Assembly: GCA_964631295.1 (NCBI GenBank)
Contig: CAZVXI010000023.1
Coordinates: 1 to 29,614, forward strand
Direction: 5' to 3'
Length of the DNA: 29,614 bases
Origin: CAZVXI01 sp964631295
GTDB lineage: Bacteria; Planctomycetota; Phycisphaerae; Phycisphaerales; SM1A02
In this document: positions 24,233 to 29,614 of the stretch, in pieces
Numbering within the stretch: position 1 is the stretch's first letter
Layout: each line of letters begins with the position of its first letter
Program-made: the position numbers and the translations under genes
Notes under the pieces: generated by a model
The model's database searches: none
Seen by the model: the letters and a program-made list of their open reading frames with translations, nothing else
What the model was told of the DNA's origin: nothing

Positions 24233-24928
24233 TCAGTCGAGGCCCCACGCTTGCCTGATCGAATACATGCCCGGCTGTTGCGCGACAAGCCATGCGATCG
24301 CATGCAGCGCGCCGCGGGCGAAAACGTCTCGCGAAAGCGCCTCGTGGCTGATGCGAATGATCTGCTCATCGCTTCCAAAGATCACTTCATGCCGGCCGAC
24401 CACATCGCCCGTTCGAATCGCATGGATGGATGACGCAGCCACGTTCTCACCGGTCACATCCGCAATCGATTCGGCAAGTCGCAGCGCTGTACCGGAAGGC
24501 CGATCGCGTTTGCGGACGTGGTGCGTCTCGACAATCGAGACATCGAAGCGAGCACCAAGCAGTTGCGTCGCCACAGTTATCAGGTTATCCACGACAGCAA
24601 CGCCAAAGGAGGTGTTCGCGGCGATGATGACCGGGACAGCACTCGCGGCAGTGTCGATCGCGGCACGTGTCTCGTCGCTGAGTGCTGTTGTGGCGACCAG
24701 CAGCGACGCCTGATGATCAACTGCAAACGCGCAGGCATCACGCGCGCCAACATCGTTTGAGAAGTCGATCACTGCATCAACAGCGCGCTCGTCACTGCAC
24801 CACGCGGCACCATCGCGACTCAATAAGGCGGCTGTTTCAAACTGATCGTCGCGCAGAGCAAGCTCGTGCACACATGTGCCCATGCGACCATCACAACCAT
24901 TGACTGCAACTCGTATGACCGGTTTCAT
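24233..24928 (-). CDS. dapB: 4-hydroxy-tetrahydrodipicolinate reductase (DapB)
   Basis: Reduces the cyclic intermediate of the diaminopimelate-lysine pathway with NAD(P)H, supplying diaminopimelate for peptidoglycan and lysine. The nucleotide-binding GCDGRMG is at residues 11-17. The catalytic block ETHHVRKRDRPSGTA includes His136-His137 and Lys140, which match His159, His160 and Lys163 of E. coli; the usual DAPSGTA reads DRPSGTA here. GRHEVIFGSDEQIIRISHEALSR (a shortened family block near the C-terminus) also fits. At 231 residues it is compact against the usual 240-270. The ATG at 24928 is preferred; a GTG at 24940 would add four residues. It faces the pseudopilin-like gene with 17 bp between stops. 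Confidence 0.92.
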   Translation of the reverse strand: MKPVIRVAVNGCDGRMGTCVHELALRDDQFETAALLSRDGAAWCSDERAVDAVIDFSNDVGARDACAFAVDHQASLLVATTALSDETRAAIDTAASAVPVIIAANTSFGVAVVDNLITVATQLLGARFDVSIVETHHVRKRDRPSGTALRLAESIADVTGENVAASSIHAIRTGDVVGRHEVIFGSDEQIIRISHEALSRDVFARGALHAIAWLVAQQPGMYSIRQAWGLD

Positions 24929-24976
24929 GCGCTGTAACACACTCTCATATCAAGAAATCTCTGAAGTGACTTCCCT

Positions 24977-25006
24977 TTGTCGTCCGATGAAGGTACAAAA
25001 TTTTAT
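24977..25006 (+). promoter_or_regulatory. Possible promoter of the KKATR-repeat gene
   Basis: TTGTCG (24977-24982) and TTTTAT (25001-25006) are 18 nt apart within the only AT-rich patch (ACAAAATTTTAT) between dapB and the repeat gene. Each box matches its consensus at about four positions. A small GGCGG/CCGCC hairpin (25007-25021) lies right after it in the leader. Confidence 0.3.
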
Positions 25007-25072
25007 GGCGGTCGGTCCGCCGATGGTGTTTGGCCCAACGCTCCGACAATCTGACCACTAGGAGGTCAATCA

Positions 25073-25444
25073 ATGGCCAAGAAGAAACGCGCTACAACAC
25101 GGCGCAAGACCACAAGGAAGAAGGCAACGAGGAAAAAGGCTGCTCGCAAGGCACCTCGTCGCAAGACCACTCGCAAAAAGGCAACTCGAAAGAAGGCAAC
25201 CCGCAAGAAGGCCACGCGAAAGAAGGCAACCCGCAAGAAGGCTACGCGAAAGAAAGCCACTCGCAAAAAGGCCACGCGAAAGAAGGCCACGCGAAAGAAG
25301 GCAACTCGCAAAAAGGCCACGCGAAAGAAAGCAACTCGTCGCAAGACGACCAGAAAGAAGGCGACTCGGAAGAAGGCCGCTCGCAAGAAGACCACGCGAA
25401 GGAAGGCAACCCGCAAGAAGGCCACTCGAAGGAGAGCCACCTGA
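25073..25444 (+). CDS. Lys/Arg-rich KKATR-repeat histone-like protein
   Basis: A 123-residue protein composed almost entirely of Lys, Arg, Ala and Thr, with no acidic residue. Residues 35-89 are eleven uninterrupted KKATR pentads, flanked by KTTR, KAAR and RRAT variants. It resembles the basic tails of bacterial histone H1-like proteins (HC1/HC2 type) and should bind nucleic acid through charge, compacting the nucleoid or binding RNA. There is no folded domain. The ribosome site AGGAGG 7 nt before the ATG is the strongest in the window, which suggests high expression. A palindrome covers the stop codon and an intrinsic terminator follows 72 bp later, so it is a monocistronic unit. Lys codons give it a lower GC content than its neighbours. 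Confidence 0.85.
   Translation: MAKKKRATTRRKTTRKKATRKKAARKAPRRKTTRKKATRKKATRKKATRKKATRKKATRKKATRKKATRKKATRKKATRKKATRKKATRRKTTRKKATRKKAARKKTTRRKATRKKATRRRAT
25175..25339 (+). repeat. Eleven 15-bp tandem repeats coding KKATR
   Basis: Each unit encodes Lys-Lys-Ala-Thr-Arg. The DNA units differ at synonymous sites: Arg codons run CGA, CGC, CGA, CGC, CGA, CGC, CGA, CGA, CGC, CGA, CGT, and Thr codons change with them (ACC or ACT with CGC, mostly ACG with CGA). This near-alternation implies that a 30-bp double unit has been duplicated. Because 15 is a multiple of three, all frames stay open through the array, which creates spurious overlapping and antisense reading frames. Confidence 0.9.
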
Positions 25445-25461
25445 CGCCGATCGGCGTCAGG
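25440..25461. repeat. Perfect 22-bp palindrome over the KKATR gene stop codon
   Basis: The half-site CCTGACGCCGA (25440-25450) is followed directly by its exact reverse complement (25451-25461). The TGA stop at 25442-25444 lies inside it. Its central GCCGATCGGC recurs at 25467-25476. In RNA it would give a 9-bp stem with a GATC loop; as DNA it could be a dimeric protein site. Confidence 0.85.
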
Positions 25462-25515
25462 CTCTCGCCGATCGGCTACCGATCGCCATTTTCACGTGGG
25501 TCACACCATTCTCTA

Positions 25516-25550
25516 CGGAGTCGGCCAAGCGGCCGGCTCCGGTCTTTTTT
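25516..25550 (+). terminator. Rho-independent terminator of the KKATR-repeat gene
   Basis: CGGAGTCGGCC (25516-25526) pairs with GGCCGGCTCCG (25531-25541) around AAGC, an 11-bp stem with one G-U pair. It is followed by GTCTTTTTT. The position, between the histone-like gene and the ferredoxin gene, fits a strong transcript end for the former. Confidence 0.88.
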
Positions 25551-25657
25551 GTTCTCTATCGCCTCGTCGCCCCGGCACTGTGAGCGCACTACCATTTGGT
25601 ACTGGTGAACACCCGGCGATCACCAGCAACTTTCGTTGTCTGTGAGGTAAGGATTCG

Positions 25658-25924
25658 ATGACGCACATCATCGCAGAACCATGTATCGGTACGAAGGATA
25701 CCTCATGCGTTGAGGTCTGTCCGGTGGATTGCATCCACCCCACATCCGATGAGAGCACCTTCGATGGGGCGGACATGCTCTACATCGACCCCGAAACATG
25801 CATCGATTGCGGCCTGTGTGTTGACGAATGCCCCGTGCAAGCAATCTTCCCCGAGGAAGACCTTCCGGAAGAGTGGCACAACTACATCAAGATCAACGCA
25901 GACTGGTACGAAGAAAACGGATGA
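25658..25924 (+). CDS. Seven-iron type ferredoxin (3Fe-4S/4Fe-4S)
   Basis: An 88-residue soluble electron carrier. The cysteines are Cys9, Cys17, Cys21 and Cys25 (PCIGTKDTSCVEVCPVDCIH) and Cys48, Cys51, Cys54 and Cys58 (TCIDCGLCVDECPVQAIF). The C-x7-C-x3-CP spacing of the first set is that of 7Fe ferredoxins, where Cys9, Cys17 and Cys58 would hold the 3Fe-4S cluster and Cys21, Cys48, Cys51 and Cys54 the 4Fe-4S cluster; this assignment is by analogy with Azotobacter ferredoxin I. The C-terminal EEDLPEEWHNYIKINADWYE is typical of the small aerobic-type members. The ATG has AAGGA 4 nt upstream. No redox partner gene is adjacent. Confidence 0.95.
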   Translation: MTHIIAEPCIGTKDTSCVEVCPVDCIHPTSDESTFDGADMLYIDPETCIDCGLCVDECPVQAIFPEEDLPEEWHNYIKINADWYEENG

Positions 25925-25953
25925 TCCGCTGCCTGCACGTCGCGAATGAAATG

Positions 25954-25989
25954 AAAAACGCCCGTGACGCCAGAAAGGCATGACGGGCG
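25954..25989 (-). terminator. Rho-independent terminator of the FlgM gene
   Basis: Read on the minus strand, CGCCCGT...GCC pairs with GGC...ACGGGCG (arms 25959-25971 and 25977-25989 on the plus strand) with an internal mismatched bulge and a 5-nt loop. TTTTT follows at 25954-25958. It lies 47 bp past the FlgM stop codon. On the plus strand there is no T-run, so it does not clearly serve the ferredoxin gene. Confidence 0.75.
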
Positions 25990-26035
25990 GGAGACCGTTT
26001 CGTGACTCGGCTGCATATGCATGCACGCCTGAGAA

Positions 26036-26338
26036 TCAGCCGAGTTCATCATCCAGGTTGAGGTCTTCGATCAGCCGCTCGATGGCGACGTTCAGACGCT
26101 CGTCGTTGGCAAAGTCGGGATCGGCGATTGCCACACGAGCCGCTGCAACACGGTCAGCGCGAACTTCCGGCAGTTCTCGCAAGCGGTTGATCAGCCGGGC
26201 GCGATCAGACAACTCAACACGATCAGCGTCACGCTGCGTATCCGCTCGCCCCGGTACCGCGCTTTCACGATGTGCCGGCACTGGCTGCGTGCGATTGATC
26301 GAACCGGTTGAACTCTGAATGGAAGAAACTTCTGACAT
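26036..26338 (-). CDS. flgM: Anti-sigma-28 factor, FlgM-like
   Basis: FlgM holds the flagellar sigma factor FliA until the hook-basal body is complete and is then exported through the flagellum. The 100-residue protein has the FlgM layout: a disordered Ser/Thr/Gln-rich N-terminus with INRTQPV, then a helical sigma-binding C-terminus. That part carries DRVELSDRARLINRLRELPEV, RVAAARVAIADPDF and LNVAIERLIEDL, matching the D-x-V-x-LS...V..I...L pattern. The ATG has AGGAG 10 nt upstream; a GTG at 26347 is too close to that site. No other flagellar gene is in the window. It is a single-gene unit with its own terminator. Homology is clear in pattern but the sequence is divergent. Confidence 0.78.
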   Translation of the reverse strand: MSEVSSIQSSTGSINRTQPVPAHRESAVPGRADTQRDADRVELSDRARLINRLRELPEVRADRVAAARVAIADPDFANDERLNVAIERLIEDLNLDDELG

Positions 26339-26590
26339 GCGCTGCACACTCCTTGACCTCTTGAGAAGGTCTGATGACGATAACCGCAGGTGTTTTCATG
26401 TCCGCCGAGTGGTGGATCGCTCGTGGACAAAATGGACTCGCTTCGTAGTTTAGATCGACCCCCGGCCGCGGCAGGCTTGAATTTCACACAATGCCCACGA
26501 CGCGAGATGATCCGTCGCAAAGCCGAGTGGTTGAACGATGACTGAAATGATGCATCCCAGTATCCAGTACATGCAGAGAGAGCCGGCGTG

Positions 26591-27667
26591 ATGAAGTCGA
26601 AACCATTGCAAAATATGAACTTACAGATTTTCACCATACCTCGGGGAACGACCAACGCCCGTGCTTCGAAGACCTGCTTCCGAGGTCGGTGCATCGCCAC
26701 GGCAGCGGTGCTGGCTACGCTCTCGCTGACGGCCTGCAATGACCAAACAAAAATAAAACAAGATTCTGCGCGGGAGGCGCGCCACACGGGCATCATCAGC
26801 ACGATGGATCACGACGCGACCGGGGCCGACGAGTCTCTTGCGCCTCGCCGAGCAACCGGCCTGGCTGATCTTGACTTCGGTGAAGACTGGGCAGAGGCAG
26901 CAGACGCCCGCACCGCCGCGGCCGACAACCCCATTCGGGCGGGTGTCGATCCGAGCGGCTCGGAGTTCTGGGCGATCGTGTTGAGCACGTTCTCCGGCGA
27001 GAATCACGAGCAGGCGGCAGCCAACATGGTCGGGCAGCTTGGCGGCGTCGATGCCTCGCTCACAAGCGGCTCGCGCGTTCACACGAAAGACGTCGGCTCA
27101 TATGTGATCTACGGCCGATTCGGCTCCCCACAGAGCCCCGAGGCCAAGTCTGCTTTACAGCGGATTCGTGGGATCAAGATTGGCGGCAACGCCGTTTTTC
27201 CGCGCGCGATGTTCACGCGCATCACGATCCCGGTTGATCCGGCACGCCTGCATCCGCACGATCTGCGTCAAGCTCGCCTCCCGCATCCGGACGCCTATCC
27301 GTTGTACTCAATGGAAGTTGCTGTATGGGTGGCAGAGGGCGACACCGAGCGTGCTCTGCACGATGCCCAGCGTCGCGCCGAAGCCGATGCCGCGCGGCTG
27401 CGGGCTCAGGGTTTTGAGGCGTATTTCTATCATGATGGCACCAAGCGCGTCAGCAGCATCACCATTGGGAGGTTCTTCCATGAGGACTGGGACGCTCAGG
27501 CCAATCTCGAAAGCAGCCGCGTGACGCGCGTTCGCCAGTCATTCCCGGTGCGCCTCATGAATGGCGAGCAGGTTGACGAGGTGCTGATCCACAACAAAGC
27601 CACGGGCAAGCCGATGAAGACCATCCCGGTTGTTCCCCGGCTCGTTCTGGTACCCGAACTCGACTGA
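26591..27667 (+). CDS. Lipoprotein with two SPOR-like repeats
   Basis: A 358-residue protein. A hydrophobic segment (AATAAVLATLSLTAC region) ends in the lipobox LTAC with Cys49 as the probable lipidated residue; the 30-residue polar stretch ahead of it is unusually long. Two regions have the SPOR layout (strand, helix, strand, helix, strand): residues about 125-193 (FWAIVLSTFSGENHEQAAANM, then VGSYVIYGRFGSPQSPEA) and 238-297 (YSMEVAVWVAEGDTERALH, LRAQGFEAYFY, VSSITIGRF). SPOR domains bind denuded peptidoglycan at division sites; assignment here is by pattern and not certain. The C-terminal 60 residues include NKATGKPMKTIPVVPRLVLVPEL. The start is ATG, with a GTG one codon earlier possible. 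Its stop is one base from the stop of the converging large gene. Confidence 0.65.
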   Translation: MKSKPLQNMNLQIFTIPRGTTNARASKTCFRGRCIATAAVLATLSLTACNDQTKIKQDSAREARHTGIISTMDHDATGADESLAPRRATGLADLDFGEDWAEAADARTAAADNPIRAGVDPSGSEFWAIVLSTFSGENHEQAAANMVGQLGGVDASLTSGSRVHTKDVGSYVIYGRFGSPQSPEAKSALQRIRGIKIGGNAVFPRAMFTRITIPVDPARLHPHDLRQARLPHPDAYPLYSMEVAVWVAEGDTERALHDAQRRAEADAARLRAQGFEAYFYHDGTKRVSSITIGRFFHEDWDAQANLESSRVTRVRQSFPVRLMNGEQVDEVLIHNKATGKPMKTIPVVPRLVLVPELD

Positions 27668-27668
27668 C

Positions 27669-29614
27669 TCACTTGACGAGGTTGCGCAGCATCTTTTTCG
27701 TGCGATCGTTGCGAGTATTCTCCAACTGCTGATCAACCAGTTGCTGCAGATGACTGAGCCCCAGAACAGTCTTCACGCGCGCTGCAATTCGCTCCAGATC
27801 TGTCGGGCCGGTCGTGCTGCGAAGTGACCGCGTGAACTGCACCATCACTTCCCGGTCGGGCGCTGCCCCGAGTGCCGGCAGCATGAGATGCCAGAGCAGT
27901 GTCTTCTCGCGCTCAGTCGGAAAGTCCACCAGACTGTAGGCCCGCATGAATCGCTCGCGCTCGCGCAGGCGGAACATCGCAGGAAGCGCGAGTGAAGCGG
28001 TCGAATCGCCATACCCTGCCTGCTCTGCAAGCCGCCAGACATCGACGATCATGTCATCCTTGCCGAGCAAGCTGAGCGCGCGCAGCGCGTCGACAAACGC
28101 GTCTTCGCGCGGATCATCCCGCACATGTTCGAGCATATCGCGCGCGACCTGCTCTACAGACTCACCACGCAGTGCTGCCTCTGCGCCAATGCGGCCCGGC
28201 ACCGTTGACGACGGACGGCAGATCATCAATGGATCACCAATCGTGTTCACCTTCCACGGCATCTGATGCATCATGCGCCCTTCCCAGTATCTGCACGCGA
28301 TCAGGAATGGCACAGCCCGAATCAAGCGTTCAGCAATCGGCTTCGGCGGAACGAATGCGATCAGCTGCGGCTCCTGCATGGAGCCGACATAGGCGTAGAC
28401 GCCACGATCCAGCCACTGCCCGCCAACGGTGCCAGCACTTGACGGCGACCGCAGCGACCAACTGTGGATCATCTGCAGCGCTGCTGGTGTATGCAGAACC
28501 GGAACATCGGTTGCGCGCATGCGACCCCCCTGGCCAACGTCGAAGAAGTCCGCATTGCCCTTGCTGTTCATCAGGATCACATCGCCTGACACCCCTTTCG
28601 AAAGCAATCGCAGCCAGTCCTGCTCCGAGAGGTTGGCAGCGGTCAGTGAGTCGGCGATCGTCAAGCCGCGCTCGCGGTACAAGTCGCTCGCCTCTTCGAA
28701 CGCGTACCGCTGCCAGGCCCGAATCGAAGCGTACGTGTTGATGAGCAGAAAGTCGTCGCGCGGAAGGAACAGCGAGCACATTGCGTTGTATGTGCTGCGC
28801 GTTTCATCGCCGAAGATCCACCCGGCGAAGGCGTATCGTTCGCCTTGCTCATTGCGGCCGAGCAGGTCTGTCATGGCGGTGGGTACCGGCTTCGCGCCTG
28901 TGCGCGGCGGATGCTGCATCTGCCCGGAAATATTCCGACAAACCGTGATTGCATCAATCGCATCACCAAGCGACTCATACGGATGACCTGCGGCGTCGAG
29001 TTGATCTCTGATCGCACCGTCCAGTGCCGAGCTGACGCCGGTGTCAGCAATGCGATGAACGCGATGCTCGAAGGCATCGTCAACCCAGCCGATCGGCTGA
29101 CCACGGCCGGCGGCAAGGATGAACGCGGCCGGCCAGGCGGCGTCATCGGTGGATGCGATGACAACTCCGGGCGGCGTGTGTTTCTGCAATGCGAAGATGT
29201 CGGCAGGTGTCATCGAGTCCGGATTGCCGCCCCAGACGCTCACGATCGCATCTTCGATCATCTCCTGCCGCGCGGTGCGCGTATTGGGCATCACCCCGGC
29301 AGATGGGCGACGAATCACCTGCTCGGGCTGAAAGCTCCGGATGAACATCGGCGCGAGCAAGTCGTCTTCGATCAACACTGGCCAACGACCGCGTGGCGAC
29401 CAGCGCGCAACTTCATCGATAAGCGTCGCAACATCCGGCACCAGAACGACCTGATCTCGCACGGGAAACGCGCGATTGACTGCATCCACACGCAACCCGA
29501 GTCTCACCGCCCACGGCACGCCCTGCTCTTGCTCCTGCACCTCAGATGGTTCGCGCGGGGGCGGTTGATCGCTCTCTTCAGGTGGTTGCGCCTTGTTGGT
29601 ATTGGTCGCGAGCG
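27669..29614 (-). CDS. Large exported-looking protein, possible degenerate C25/caspase-like fold, N-terminus outside the window
   Basis: At least 648 residues; the frame stays open to the right edge, so the true start and any signal sequence lie outside. Upstream of a GTG at 29540 the residues are Pro/Glu-rich and disordered. Near the N-terminus are VVLVPDVATLIDEVARWSPR and WPVLIEDDLLAPMFIRSF. The middle and later part (about 28200-28850) contains DVILMNSKGNADFF, GTVGGQWLDRGVYAYVGSMQ, and PWKVNTIGDPLMICRP, which recall the end of gingipain-type C25 peptidases (Gly-Ala...VGS...GDPL). The catalytic His-Gly and Ala-Cys positions read NSKGN and lack cysteine, so activity is doubtful. The last 190 residues are helical (LRERERFMRAYSLVDFPTE). 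Function is unknown. Confidence 0.7.
   Translation of the reverse strand, partial: LATNTNKAQPPEESDQPPPREPSEVQEQEQGVPWAVRLGLRVDAVNRAFPVRDQVVLVPDVATLIDEVARWSPRGRWPVLIEDDLLAPMFIRSFQPEQVIRRPSAGVMPNTRTARQEMIEDAIVSVWGGNPDSMTPADIFALQKHTPPGVVIASTDDAAWPAAFILAAGRGQPIGWVDDAFEHRVHRIADTGVSSALDGAIRDQLDAAGHPYESLGDAIDAITVCRNISGQMQHPPRTGAKPVPTAMTDLLGRNEQGERYAFAGWIFGDETRSTYNAMCSLFLPRDDFLLINTYASIRAWQRYAFEEASDLYRERGLTIADSLTAANLSEQDWLRLLSKGVSGDVILMNSKGNADFFDVGQGGRMRATDVPVLHTPAALQMIHSWSLRSPSSAGTVGGQWLDRGVYAYVGSMQEPQLIAFVPPKPIAERLIRAVPFLIACRYWEGRMMHQMPWKVNTIGDPLMICRPSSTVPGRIGAEAALRGESVEQVARDMLEHVRDDPREDAFVDALRALSLLGKDDMIVDVWRLAEQAGYGDSTASLALPAMFRLRERERFMRAYSLVDFPTEREKTLLWHLMLPALGAAPDREVMVQFTRSLRSTTGPTDLERIAARVKTVLGLSHLQQLVDQQLENTRNDRTKKMLRNLVK

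Noticed and set aside
25066..25440. Hydrophobic antisense frame and an overlapping frame across the KKATR repeats
   Set aside because: A 15-bp repeat keeps every frame open; neither has a ribosome site or sensible composition.
25487..25503. TTTTCACGTGGG resembling a ParB parS site
   Set aside because: Only the left half and centre fit; about 11 of 16 bases match and the right arm is wrong. A similar weak match near 11863 is also poor.
1..29614. tRNA, rRNA, CRISPR, transposon or phage genes
   Set aside because: No T-arm or rRNA signatures, no spaced direct repeats of array type, and no transposase or integrase motifs were seen on reading both strands.

Overview
The window is about 29.6 kb of high-GC, densely coded chromosomal DNA. 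It carries 28 protein genes that I can support. I see no rRNA, tRNA, insertion sequence, prophage or CRISPR array. Two genes are cut by the window edges: a thiolase at the left and a large unknown protein at the right. No stretch longer than about 300 bases lacks a gene. The gene content suggests a planctomycete, probably class Phycisphaerae. Pointers are a HYExAFE-type protein, CxxCGxDLRG zinc ribbons on a membrane protein, calcium-binding DxDGDG and CNGNGI repeats in an exported protein, a Lys/Arg-repeat DNA-binding protein, and several very small anchored proteins of unknown function. This placement is inference from protein style, not a database match.

Region 1 to 6.3 kb: an acetyl-CoA acyltransferase (thiolase) diverges from a class I fructose-1,6-bisphosphatase. 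The phosphatase is followed after 6 bp by a four-helix membrane protein. A giant Tricorn-like S41 protease with an export signal converges on this pair. Region 6.6 to 13.4 kb: a tiny membrane protein precedes the lipid II flippase MurJ. A VanZ-family protein carrying two zinc ribbons is cotranscribed with an orphan ParA-type ATPase and faces MurJ tail to tail. RecO diverges from ParA and is followed by an HDOD-GGDEF signalling protein. Region 13.4 to 17.9 kb: an exported M19 dipeptidase, an MmgE/PrpD-family protein, a MarR regulator and an FkbM-type methyltransferase.

Region 17.9 to 22.5 kb is the least characterised part and lies entirely on the minus strand. In transcription order it holds the redox sensor Rex, a HYExAFE putative PD-(D/E)XK nuclease-fold protein, an 83-residue membrane protein, two paralogous small signal-anchored proteins, and a thrombospondin-type-3 repeat exported protein. 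Region 22.6 to 29.6 kb: methylenetetrahydrofolate reductase (metF), a degenerate pseudopilin-like protein, dihydrodipicolinate reductase (dapB), a KKATR-repeat histone-like protein with a palindrome on its stop codon and a strong terminator, a 7Fe-type ferredoxin, an anti-sigma factor FlgM, a lipoprotein with two SPOR-like repeats, and the truncated large protein, which resembles a caspase-like (C25) fold without its catalytic residues.

Most neighbours are functionally unrelated housekeeping genes in short one- or two-gene units, often converging with only 1 to 17 bp between stop codons. The best candidates for something undescribed are the small paralogous anchored proteins at 19.9 to 20.6 kb, the VanZ/zinc-ribbon plus ParA pair, the pseudopilin that has lost its processing site, and the double-SPOR lipoprotein facing the degenerate peptidase-like protein. 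I found no single compact cluster that I could defend as a complete new system.
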